Source: Epiperipatus broadwayi (Eukaryota > Onychophora > Udeonychophora > Euonychophora > Peripatidae). Taken from it: 64,000 bases of DNA. The position numbers were made by a program, and so were the translations under genes. This document shows positions 22,845 to 33,900 of this stretch, piece after piece. Positions within the stretch are counted from its first letter, which is position 1, and the number at the start of each line of letters is the position of its first letter. The stretch spans positions 10,148,292 through 10,212,291 of the forward strand of contig JAQFVV010012402.1 in NCBI GenBank assembly GCA_028023455.1, written 5' to 3'. Below the pieces are notes generated by a model. That model had not been told where the DNA came from, did not search any database, and saw nothing but the letters and a program-made list of their open reading frames with translations.

Positions 22845-25774
22845 GTACTTTTAAGTTATTAATTTATATTTTAGTAATTTAAATTTTTACACATTATTAC
22901 TTTAACACATTTGAGATGATTTGTATCATTTTTGTATTTAAAATTTATTTGTTATAAAAATACACAAAACTTATTTTATGACTGATAATTCAATAAAAAT
23001 TAAAGATTACATACACTCATATATATACACAATATGTTTCAGTGAAAAGGTGCTTATAATGTTATCACTGAAACAATGCATGTTTAGTGATGCTTAGTAT
23101 GTTTGGATCACATGTTTTGAGAATAAATTTGACATAGTGCTTTATATCTTATTAGATAATCTTCAATGCTTTTTTAGCCATCATGAAATCTTGCAAAATG
23201 CTTAAAAACATTCTAGAAACTTATGGCTTTACTATCATACACAATTTGAATTATTTCAAATATTTCAGTAGCAATATTACCTTAATTAAAAACAAAATTA
23301 ATGTTAGCATGTTATTCCATTAAACACACTCACATTTCATGCAGTAATTAATGATCCAGATATATTAGCATCTTAAAATTTTCATGGTGAATAACTAAAC
23401 TATGTGATTATATGACATATACATTAATTCAAAGATAGGCTGAAGGCAGCTTGAACAGTGATCAGACATTAGTCACTCTTTTGCTGGAACACACACACAC
23501 ACTATATATATATACATACACACATAAAGTATATTTATAGTGTATGTGTGTTTTCAAAGGATTGCTTATTTGTCACACAACTGGTAGAATAAATTACAAA
23601 TCTGATGAAAATAATGGTTATAGTGTTTAGTGTATGACTACAAAAAATGGTAAAGTTATACATACTTTCAGTATAAAGGAGAAAAAAAAATCAATGATTG
23701 TAAAGGATGTAAATGATAATATTACAGAAATTAATGAATTCAATAATAAAAATGGTCAGTTGTTCAAATCCTTTTATCAGAAAGTAAAATTGAATAATTG
23801 TAAATTCTCACATGTCTATCATGAATAGAATATCTGATTCAAAAAATAATTAGAGTTTAACAATATGTTATATATCAATAGATAATGAAAAAATAAATAA
23901 GTTTTCTCACATTAAAAGCATATGTATGGTTGTTATATAATTGGACTACATGAAGCTGAATACAAGAAAAAGAGATGTACATTAAACTAGTTTAAATGTT
24001 TTGTCTAATTCTAGATAAAATTTAGTAGAATTATGAAGTTTTTTATAGAACAATAATAACTAATGATGAATCACTATTTCATCATTAAAAAATATTCAAA
24101 ATATTCTAAATTTGATTTTATATTTGGAACATGTGATTTCCAAGAAATAAGTAATTTCATTTATCTAATAATTAACGTATTATTAATTAAAGGGATTCCA
24201 CTGACATGTCTCAATTTATTTTCCAAGCTAATCACATTGGCAATATGCCAAATTATTGTGCATAATGGTGAAGAATGCATTTCAAAGATTATATACTCAG
24301 AATTATGAGTGTTGAATTATGGCCTCAGAGAATAGTCATGCCAATGTATTCCCTTTAATTATATAATTAATTAATCCTTAGATAAATAAAAGTATTTGTT
24401 TCATCATTATTGTTACATGTATATTCTGCCAAATGATTCAAATTTTCAATCATTATAAAAAGTTGCTATAGGAAAAGAATCATAAATAAATTAATCTTTG
24501 AAATGCTTGAGTGACTGTAATTCCTGAAGCTAATAATGCATCAGTATTTAATAATGGAAGTTGAAATAGATTTAAAATAACTTTTCATGGAGACCAAAAA
24601 CAACGTAAGAGTTAATCTTCTATGTCCAAAAAAAATCAAGCTGTCAAACATTATGAAAAACTACAGTAGGAAAAGAATCATAAATGAATTTCTATTTTAA
24701 TAAAAAAAGTTATAGAAAAACATATTTATAATCACTTTAGATTGCTTTATGATTCATATTTGTGTTTCATCTCATGTTTTTATATATGAATTTTAAATTA
24801 TAAATACCTAACAGAACAATCACATCTGAACTGTTACTAGGACATGATTGTTCAGAGAAGTATTTATATTCCTAAATGTTACATATTTGATCAACCGTAT
24901 TTAAGTGATATAGCATATATGGTTATGACAATCATTTCATCAGTAATGTCAGCATATATCATTACCCATTTAATGAGTAAAAATATTTTGGTAGCATGGA
25001 CAATATCTGAATAAAAAATATTTTGTGATATTTATATTAAATTCAAAGCTTTTATATATTTGCATGACTAATCTTGTATTGATATTCTGAACAAAATAGA
25101 CTTAGCATATATAATTTCAAAATCATTCACATTGAGAGATTTTCTTGGAATTCTAAAATGAAGAAAATTGATTTGTCTTTTCCAGAGATATGTCAATATC
25201 ACTTTATTTATTTCTATAATTGTATGATATATAATAAACATTATAAAGATTGAGATTCCAGTACATCTTATATGAATTAATGAATGTTATCTTTGTAATA
25301 AAGTGAGGGAGATTTGAATGAGTTCAATGATATAATTTTATGTTTTATTATTACTATTTATTTTGGAGTTTGACTTTGTGAAGAACGTATATATAACACT
25401 TTTGCAGATAAATAAGAAAAGTATTAAAAAAATTATTAAATGACAATTAGTAAGTCAGAAGTCTTGTTAATAAAAATTACATGAACTAAAATTGACATTC
25501 ATTCTTTAAAATAATCTACTTATAACTTCTAAATTTCAACAGATCTTCAGGACAGTCATATTACAAAAGCATGGAATTCAGTTAAGAGAATTTTTTAAGC
25601 CTTTTTAATAACTATATCATTATAAATATATATCAAAGTTAATTCTGGTTTTTCTAATAAAGTAATATTAACTTTATAGAATAATTCCTGGAATTTTATA
25701 ACCAAGGATTAATATAGGTTCCAAATAAAAATAATAAAAATGCATTTTACATAAGTCTGATAGTAATTTGAAAT
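22845..25774 (+). other. First part of the 20-kb kinase intron, no element recognised
   Basis: The intron 22845-42927 starts with GTACTT and ends with TTTTTTAG. This first portion is AT-rich with a short CA/TA microsatellite at 23489-23513 and no recognised gene. Open frames of 60-80 codons at 23634 and 24063 have low-complexity composition and no motif. Confidence 0.7.
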
Positions 25775-26129
25775 ACATCACATGATCACAATTTCTTATG
25801 CTTGCTTATAACTGTTATTAAAACAGGCTCTATATGTATTGCCACCCATTGCAAGCTAGAGTAATCAATGGAGGCCAGAAGGCTTGTGCATAAAATTCCC
25901 ATCTAGTGCCTACTCATCCAATATCCCAAAACTAATTTTTGGCTTGTGGCCTTCATCAGTGAAGGCCCTTAGATCTCAGAGCACTGCATCTAGATTTTAG
26001 GACCTAATGCAACCCTCCAGCAGCCACCTTTATCTTTACTTAACTACAAAACTATGAGTCTTATATTGAAATACTATAATATTCTCAATCCAAGCCTGTT
26101 TTAATAAGTTATAAATAAGCATAAGAAAT
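25775..26129. repeat. MITE-like family C, copy 1 (355 bp, inverted ends)
   Basis: The left end CACATGATCACAATTTCTTA and the segment TGTTATTAAAACAGGC are mirrored on the right by GCCTGTTTTAATAA and AAGCATAAGAAAT. The interior matches 44594-44949 along its length (for example GCAAGCTAGAGTAATCAATG and GGCTTGTGGC). A third, inverted and partial, copy is at 62879-63062. Terminal inverted repeats of about 50 bp and constant length mark a nonautonomous DNA transposon. The target duplication is unclear. Confidence 0.85.
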
Positions 26130-26360
26130 CCATCCATTAATCCATCCATGTATTTATTTTATATTTCTCTGCCAGCCATCTATCTATTTACCCATCTGTC
26201 ACATACCTATCATTCTATCTGTTTGAATATCTGCTTACCCATTTAGTTATCTATTTACCTAGTTATCTGACCAATAATTCACTTGTCCATATACCTATTT
26301 ATCTATCTCCTTATATAACTACTTATCTACCTATGCATTCATTTGTCTGTTTGCCTTCCT
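26130..26360. repeat. Degenerate tetranucleotide repeat (CCAT/CTAT/TCTA)
   Basis: Imperfect repeats such as CCATCCATTAATCCATCCAT and CTATTTATCTATCTCC follow directly after the MITE end, suggesting that the element landed in or seeded a microsatellite. Confidence 0.85.
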
Positions 26361-27719
26361 TTCTATAAAATCCACAGACTACCAGTAATGATAGAATACG
26401 GATTTTATTCTACAAAACTAGATATTTCAGTTTGTTTTGGAATTTGATATGAGAAACTCTACAAAATATTTTTCTTTAATCATCTCTATACAACTTATTG
26501 TAAGTTATAGTAACCGACAGCTGCCATATGATAGTGCTTAATAACTATGTGCCTTGTGTTAGGAGATTTATTAAGCTCTACCATTAATTAATTACCAACG
26601 CTTACTGCGATTGATATACAAATAGTCAAAAAATATGCAGTTAAGACAGCAACGTTTAAGTTGGAATCATATAATAGAGCTTTATAATATTATTGGTTTA
26701 AACCCTACAAATGCTCAGAAGAAATTAACTAATATTATTTTACTCAAAATTTTTATTTTTTCAAACGTACAGATTTTTATAAATTATAAAGGAAGACCAA
26801 CATAGTGAAAACATTATCCATTTATTAGAATTAAAAAAAAGTTGATATTTAATTATACAGAACATTTTAAGATGTTTGTGTTTGTTCGAATTATAAATAT
26901 TCACACTCTTGATTGCTGCTTATTTTAAATATGCATTTCAATTCTGTGTATTTATTGAATTTCTGATGCTATCCTTCAGGATAACTGTGAAACAAAGAAA
27001 CCGCTGATGACTAGAAGGCTTTTTGAATGACTGCTATTTGTGTGATTTAAATTGCAAGTTTATTTTTACATTAAGCTTCGTGAATAGAATGATTAAGTGT
27101 TAATTTGCTTTGAATATATTGTAAATTTTATTGTGATAGTAATTAAAATTACGAAGAGACGAAGAAAACTGAAGAGGAAAATTTAAAATAAACGACAATA
27201 ATCAATTCTTTTGTTGTTTTTTTGATTAAGACTTATAAGTAAAATAATTACGTAATACAATTTCATAATATTGCAAATGTATTTGGGAAATATTAATACA
27301 ATAAAAAAAGGTTCACTTTGTTATTTAAATAAAAAATATAATTTACTACATATTAAAATAGAATCTGAAGAGGAAAACTTTATCTTTTCAAATAAATAAA
27401 TAATGTCAATCACAATTTATCCTTGGTGAAATTATCATAAAATAATTGATATTCGAAGTTATTTATTAACATTCAAATTTATTTTATCATATAAAATGAT
27501 TTTTTTAAAAATGTGTTTATCTTTATTACTAATTTTGTGTTATGGAAATATATATATAATTTATAGTATGCCTTCTTCTAAGTAAAATAAAATATATGGT
27601 CTTTCTTAAACCTATTCATTGAACAATCTACTTTGAAAACATTACTATGATAATTTACAAATTAGATTTCCAAATAAATCATTTAAATGACCTTGCAACT
27701 AGTACCTCTTTCTTTATAT
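26361..27719. other. AT-rich intron sequence
   Basis: Nothing recognisable as a gene or element was seen here. Confidence 0.5.
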
Positions 27720-28766
27720 CAGGAGTAGGAAACCCCCAGCCTGTAACCTTTGAATGCCATCAAGATAATCTGTGGACATTTTCAAGAACATATATAAAAT
27801 TCCACCACATAAAACCTCTATTTAAACATGCACATAGTACAAATATTGAATTAAGAGTTAAGTAAAATAGTATATTTTTTCAACTACGCCTTTTTCTCTT
27901 TCTAATTTTCACTTCATTCTATACAAGATGTAATATCCTAACAAATTACCTTTACTGTGTGGTCTAGCTGAATACATATTTAAATTATAACACTGAGGGA
28001 GTTTTGTTTGCTTTTGTAGTGATTTTTGCAGATGAACATATACTAGCAGCAATAAAACTCATTTTTTGTTTTGTTTTCTTATTATTATTTTGGTATTATT
28101 TTTTTTATTGGGATAGTCACACCAAGTAAGAGAGAAAAAAATTGACACAGAAAACCATCCATTTCAAAAGAAATGGATCAATCCATATTTTTTTTTTATA
28201 GAAGAAATAATAAATCAATGTACCTGATAAGTCTGGAAAGTATTTCAGTTAATAAAGAACACTACTTATCAAAACATTCTGATTACAACAAAATTGTTGA
28301 GGAATAAAGAAATATTAAAATAAAAAACTTAAAAAGGAACTTCATCAAGTTACTGACAAGTTTCATAAAAAGTACAAGTCAGAAAATTTGAAACCATTTT
28401 TTGAAGGGGAGTTTATAAAAGACTGCATCTTAGCTACTGTATAATTAATCTGTCCTGAACATAAAAAGAAATTTGAAAATATAAATATGTCACAAAAAAT
28501 AGTTACAAGGCATTGTCAGTTAAATATAAAACAGTCATTAATAATAATGAGGTCATTTTATTTTTAATTTACAAAAAAATGTGACAATTATTTAAGAACA
28601 AAAAGTTGAAATTGTCTGCCAGTTAAAGACTGCCCACCCATAATGATTAGGGTAAATAAATTGAATTTTTGATCAAGATTAATTTTAAATTGATAATTTT
28701 ATATGAACCAAAATGATCCTACAAATAACCCAATGGCCCTTGGCAGAAAAAAGGTTCCCCACCCTG
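27720..28766 (+). mobile_element. hAT-superfamily DNA transposon, internally deleted
   Basis: The ends are CAGGAGTAGGAAACC on the left and GGTTCCCCACCCTG on the right. These are imperfect inverted repeats of the CAGGGGTGGG type that bound hAT elements. The 1,047-bp interior carries a broken N-terminal piece of a hAT transposase (28130-28545). The flanking octamers (27712-27719 and 28767-28774) match only partly, so any 8-bp target duplication has decayed. The catalytic core and dimerisation domain are absent, so this copy depends on another for movement. Confidence 0.78.
28130..28545 (+). pseudogene. Fragment of a GTF2IRD2/ZBED-like hAT transposase
   Basis: In shifting frames the sequence reads ENHPFQKKWINPYFF near 28145, as at the start of the BED-less N-terminal region of these transposases. 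A lysine-rich helix (LKKEL) follows. From about 28393 comes PFFEGEFIKDCILATV, then after a stop ICPEHKKKFENINMSQKIVT. The order and spacing match the N-terminal domain shared by hAT transposases and host GTF2IRD2-type proteins (EWT-YFF, then F-GEFIK-C, then CP-KK-F--I-LS--TV). The identification rests on motif memory. At least one stop and a frameshift are present. Confidence 0.72.
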
Positions 28767-29000
28767 ATTTTATGTCAATGCCATGGTTAGCACTGATGTA
28801 AAAATAGAACATTATTTGCAAGTTCATTTAAATGATTCTTTGGTAATCTGGTTTATGAATTACCATAGTAGTATTTTTACATAGGTTTTTCTTCCATAAA
28901 TATATTAATATCAGAATTGCATATATATATTATGTCATAATTTATTTGCAGGTTGTTAAAATTATTAAAATATGCTTTCTTATATATATATATAAATAAA
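28767..29000. other. AT-rich intron between hAT and Penelope-like element
   Basis: Includes TA-rich simple sequence at 28921-28930 and 28981-28994. No gene seen. Confidence 0.5.
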
Positions 29001-29042
29001 AACAATATTCACTAGAATAAAAAAATTTAAAAAAAAAAAAAC

Positions 29043-29405
29043 CTACGTAATGTTCCCATGTGAATTACCTACTTTCCATAAATTGTGAATATTAACACAA
29101 TGACACTGTTTATTCAACACATTATCCATACTATTTATAAAATAGGACTCCTTAATTCTTCTTTTCCTCAAATCATTTTCCATATGCAAAATAAAAACTC
29201 TATCAAAGCAGAATTCTCCATTACAACTCACAGCATGTTCTGCAAAAACAGATTTATACCTATCTGCAGAACAATACAACTTATTATATAATAATTCATG
29301 CTCCCTAATCCTCTTTTTCAATGCACATTTGGTCTCCCCGATGTAACTATAACCACAATCAATGACATACCACTTTATATATAATATTACATTTGTTGCT
29401 TTTAT
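29043..29405 (-). pseudogene. Penelope-like element, GIY-YIG endonuclease domain
   Basis: Read on the minus strand, the domain begins with DCGYSYIGET, the GIY-YIG hairpin in its Penelope form. ALKKRIREH holds the conserved Arg, FAEHA the His, and RRIKESYFI the metal-binding Glu. NVLNKQC is close to the usual C-terminus. The open frame is longer (29043-29510), but its first ~35 residues are out of phase with the family: the preceding IYKVVC lies in the reverse transcriptase frame, so a one-base shift occurred near 29380-29390. The enzyme nicks target DNA for insertion. All core catalytic residues appear present. Confidence 0.85.
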
Positions 29406-30480
29406 CAATAGAATCTTTGCCATTAATAACCAATCTTCCAGTATTTGCACCCACTTTAAATGCAACATTAAAATCAGCAGATACCAATGATGTAATCTTA
29501 TTACAAACAATATCCTTTACATAAGGCAATGCTATCCATTTTTTCTTTTTCATATTATCTCTTCTCCATCTGTTTCTATACCTATATAGTGCACATAAAA
29601 TATTTGTCCTACTATATCCCACACCCAATAAATCTTTCACATATCTTTTAATATTAATCATTTTATCACTCTGAAATTTACATAAAACATCATTTCTAAA
29701 AAGAAATGTTCTAAAACCAGTCAATTTATAGGTAAGTGGAACATTTGAATTTGGAAGAACAACTCCTCTAATTGATAATGGTTTCAACACCATTTTATTA
29801 TTAATTTTATTCCCTTCTCTCCATAAAATCAAATCAAGATATTTTACACTCTTCTCACTATCTTCAGAAGTAATAGTCCACATTAATCCAGCAATATCAT
29901 TTAATTTAATAAACAGTTTATGCACTATCATGTTTGATCCTATAATAAGCACATCATCCACATACCTAAAATAACTTTTAACACCGGTCATAAAATGTTT
30001 TTTTAAAATCATCCCTTCATAATATGACAACACATAACTACATATAATTGCTGAAACAGGCAAACCCATAGGCCAACCTTCATCCATCATATACAACCGA
30101 TCTTCAAATGTAGCTATCAAATTCTGATCAATAAATAATAACAAATCCTTTACAAACATACGATAAAACTTGCACACTCCTTTTTCATATAAAACTTGAT
30201 CAATAATGTTAATAGATTCCTTTCTTTTTATTGAACCATATAACTCTGCAACATCCAATGCAAATAATTTATCACCATTATCCAAAACAATATTATCAAT
30301 CTTTTTAATTAAATCAAATGAAGATCCAATTGTATAATCACCAAAACCCAATTCATCCTGCAAAAACTTTCCCACAAAAACTGCTGCATGATATTAATAC
30401 ATACATCCTCCAAAATCCAACATCAGTCTAATAGGTAATCCTTCCTTATGCACTTTTAAATTTCCAAAAATCCTTGGCAT
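29359..30480 (-). pseudogene. Penelope-like element, reverse transcriptase
   Basis: The uninterrupted part is 338 codons (29359-30375). The same frame continues upstream through a stop near 30398 to MPRIFGNLKVHKEGLPIRL, the fingers motif of Penelope enzymes, at about 30480. Motif A is LFALDVAELYGSI. Motif B is GWPMGLPVSAIICS. Motif C is YFRYVDDVLII with both catalytic Asp residues, and KYLDLIL resembles the following primer-grip motif. The last residues, NIIYKVVC, lead into the endonuclease in another frame. In the family the enzyme, related to telomerase, copies element RNA at a nicked end. Confidence 0.87.
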
Positions 30481-30572
30481 AATTGCAGCTTATGGATAAA
30501 GAGATAGATATAACTTTCTATCAAACACTTTCTTTAAATATAGCTTAAGTATAGTATTAATAAATTTCAATC

Positions 30573-30806
30573 TCACTTATCAATAGAATAAGCATTTATC
30601 AATTTAAATTTTAATTTTTGAATTTGTTGATGAACCTTTTCTCTATATAAACTTTTAGACATCAAACATAATCTTCCACCTTTATCTTCTTTAATACATG
30701 TAACATTATTATCTGATAAATATCTTCTTATTAAATTAATTTGTTTGCACCACAAATCATCACATTTTACATTAGAAATATTAAACAAAGATATTTTAGA
30801 AATCAC
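30573..30806 (-). pseudogene. Penelope-like element, N-terminal region before the reverse transcriptase
   Basis: A 77-codon minus-strand frame contains IKEDKGGRLCLMSKSLYREKV. This matches the family pattern of a Lys-Asp-Lys-Gly (KxDKGG) segment followed by a hydrophobic strand and a Tyr/Lys/Val helix that precedes the fingers domain. It then goes out of frame, and stops separate it from the reverse transcriptase at about 30480-30570. Family members have more N-terminal sequence, which was not recognised beyond 30810. Confidence 0.7.
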
Positions 30807-30978
30807 CTCATCTCAAGCATGATGGTGTGAGAGTTTGATAATATTTAAATATTAACGTATTGCTACTTAAGATGGTGGAATATGACGAAGCTAGCTATAG
30901 CAAAGAATTTTAATCTTTAATTTTATACAGGCATTTTTTAAAATTTTGTAGTTTTTATTCTAGTGAATATTGTTATTA

Positions 30979-33900
30979 TACTTATATTATTTGATATATA
31001 TATTACAAATAAAACGTCTATTAATTAAAAAACTAATTGTAATAATATTCATTAAAAAAGAAGAGCCAATGAGAATCCACAGTAAGGAGTTGGACTGAAA
31101 AATCCATACTTCACTTAAAATTAACCATTCATAGAATATCAGCTATATATATATAATAAAATTTATATTCTTCATTAGTATATCTGCAAGTGTATATCAA
31201 GAAGATTAGTAAACAATATGGTGATAATTAATTATATTATTACCACAAACATGTACAGACTTCCTTTGCTAATAGCTTGTTATTAATTTTCAGTTTAAAG
31301 CCATTTTGATATTTCCATATTATTTTCAAAACTACATGTCATAGAAATGGCAAAAAAGCCATTTATTGAATATTAAACATTTATTAAGAAAAACAACAAT
31401 TCTTAACCACATATTACTAAAAGAAGCCTGCTCTTTTTTGCAATTATAGTTAATTATATCCATTGTGTGTTTGATGTGTATATATATTCTAACCCAGTAA
31501 ACATATATCCTCTGTTTTTTTTTTCTGTATTTATTTATTAGTCTAGTTTGCACTTAGACACTAATCATACTCTGAGCTGTATTAGGTTATTTTGTCTGCA
31601 CTTGTTGACACCAATTTTTCAGGTTGTTGTTAAGGCAACCCAAAATAAAGCAACATATCCATTAATTTGCCAATATGATCTAAAATACTTTTCATATAAT
31701 ACAATTGTACATTCAATTCTCTTAAGCCATGCCACGATTGTAATAACAACAATAATTGATCACTTATTAATTTAAAGAATAATTATAATAATATTAATCT
31801 CAGGGTTCTTTGTTTCATGTAAGGAAATGCTCGGCGGTATTGTGTTGTCGCATATGACTGGCATTCTGGTCGGCTATAGGAAACATTTATTTTACTTAAA
31901 TTCAATGTGTCTTCATCTCTCATATCAACTGCTATATTATTTAAAGAGATGATAATTCTATTCAATAATGACGTATAATTTTGAATAACACAGCTTTTTT
32001 TTTTTTTTTTTTCAGAATCTCAGTCAGAATAATAAAAAGACAAGGGTGCTTTTTGTGTCCTTCCATCATCCATGACAACACAATAATATAACTAAGATTT
32101 ATTACTTAGACAATTTAACTAAATGAGAATGGAATAATGTGCAACCAAAGTTAATGGTTTGGGAATAAATTCATTTTTACACACACAAAAAAAAATGTTT
32201 AGTCTGAAGTTTGCAACTCCATAAATAATTATCATTAAACTAAAATATAATGACATATTCCGATCTGCTTAACTTTATTTATCTGGTATATTAAGTTTTT
32301 AAGAATTTGGAATGATTTCGGACTCAAGAAAAGGTTTTGCAAATATTGTGCAAACACTTATATTTAGCATATAAAAACAAAAAAAATGAATCTACAACAA
32401 ATTTTAACAAGACTATAATTTATTATTATCACAAAAAAAATATATGAACATTTATTCAATAATCCCATAGTAATACAAAAATATAAAATATAACTGACAT
32501 TAATCTGTATACTCTTTTGGTTATGGACTAGAGGTTACTACTTCTCCTGTATGCAATCATATGGATTGATTAACTAAAAGTACATTTCATTACCAATACA
32601 TTGTTTATTAAATTTTGGTAACCTTGTAGAAGCTTTTATTCAAAATTATTGACTAACTATTTTTTTTTTTTTTTTAAATGATTAATCCAATCATATGCAA
32701 TACGCAAAATATTAAATTTATTTCTAATACATTTACTTTATTTATGGTCTTTAATGGGATAACCTATTCTAATTATAGGCCAGTTATCAGAAGTTACACT
32801 TACCATCTTACATTTAACTTAATGCTAACTTAAGTTATGATACAAATTTTATTCATACGTATAATTTTAAATATGAGTATTATTTAATTACTAACCAGAA
32901 TTAAATATTGCATTTGAATATTCCTTCAGTAAATAAGCGTTTTAAATTACGCAATTTTAATTACTTTCTCCATTGATTTACTTGTCAAATACTAGCAATA
33001 TTTAGCAGCACAATACAGATATTGATCTTAGTTACTAACGCACTATTTATACTAAAGTGGATCTTGAGGAACTAACACCTCCAATATAACCTTTATCTTG
33101 CCCGAACTTTCAAAATTAAGCACAATAATCAACACCTTCCATGGTGGAGCTATCTTTATTTTCACATGAGGAATATGGAATAACCACGAAGGTCTGTAAA
33201 GTAATCTACTACATTAAAATATTTTGGTGGTTTCTTGCCTCTTACTTGGGCATACAACGAACACACACCAAATACAATCCTCTCCTGGGATTTAAACGAA
33301 TGAAGCATACTAAATGCTAGATAAATTCTTGATCGTCCTATCTATGAGAATCGATCACTTGGGCTATAAACATACCCGAACATTATATTTAAAATCTTCC
33401 TCTCATGGAAAACAAAGCTTTTGGGGAGATCATTTTTCATCCCACAAAATAAATACATTATAATTATTACCTATGCGAATATTAAGCATATACCAATGCT
33501 ATATCTGGGCAGGATAAGTAAATACACTGATTATAATAAACTTATGTTACCGTGTATACTTTGATCAACATCTGAAATCAATGGACATCATAAAATAAAA
33601 GTATAATAATTTTAATTTTAATAAAGGAACATTCAAAAATAGTTGGTAGCATACTATCTTAAACTAAATAAAGTGGATGTGTTATTTAAGAATAATTAGG
33701 AATAAATTCCTCAATTAATACAGTATAAATTCGTTTCAAAACTTTAACAAGAAATATTTTGTTATAGCATTTTTTTTTTTTAGTTACTTCTGATAATTTT
33801 CAATATTTATTTTACCCCTTAAATATCTAAATATTTTTCTTTTACGTATCTAACATACAAAAATTTCTACCTACAATTGTATGTAATAATTAAAACATAT

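Larger units (their letters stand above)
29001..30978 (-). mobile_element. Penelope-like retroelement with inverted terminal sequence
   Basis: Minus-strand frames encode, in order, an N-terminal region, a Penelope-type reverse transcriptase and a GIY-YIG endonuclease. The block is framed by AACAATATTCACTAGAATAA at 29001 and its reverse complement TTATTCTAGTGAATATTGTT at about 30957-30976. Each is followed inward by an A-rich or T-rich stretch. Penelope-like elements often carry repeats at their ends, in direct or inverted arrangement, so the inverted pair fits. The length of about 2 kb is near or slightly below that of full-size members. Three frames and several stops show that it is inactive. 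Confidence 0.85.

Noticed and set aside
27712-28774. 8-bp target duplication for the 27720 hAT
   Set aside because: CTTTATAT and ATTTTATG match only partly; the duplication has decayed or the ends are slightly misplaced.
31991-32020. Poly-T followed by CAG, like a strong splice acceptor
   Set aside because: The sequence after it has no kinase-like or other recognisable coding frame; it lies in the middle of the intron and reads as a T-run.
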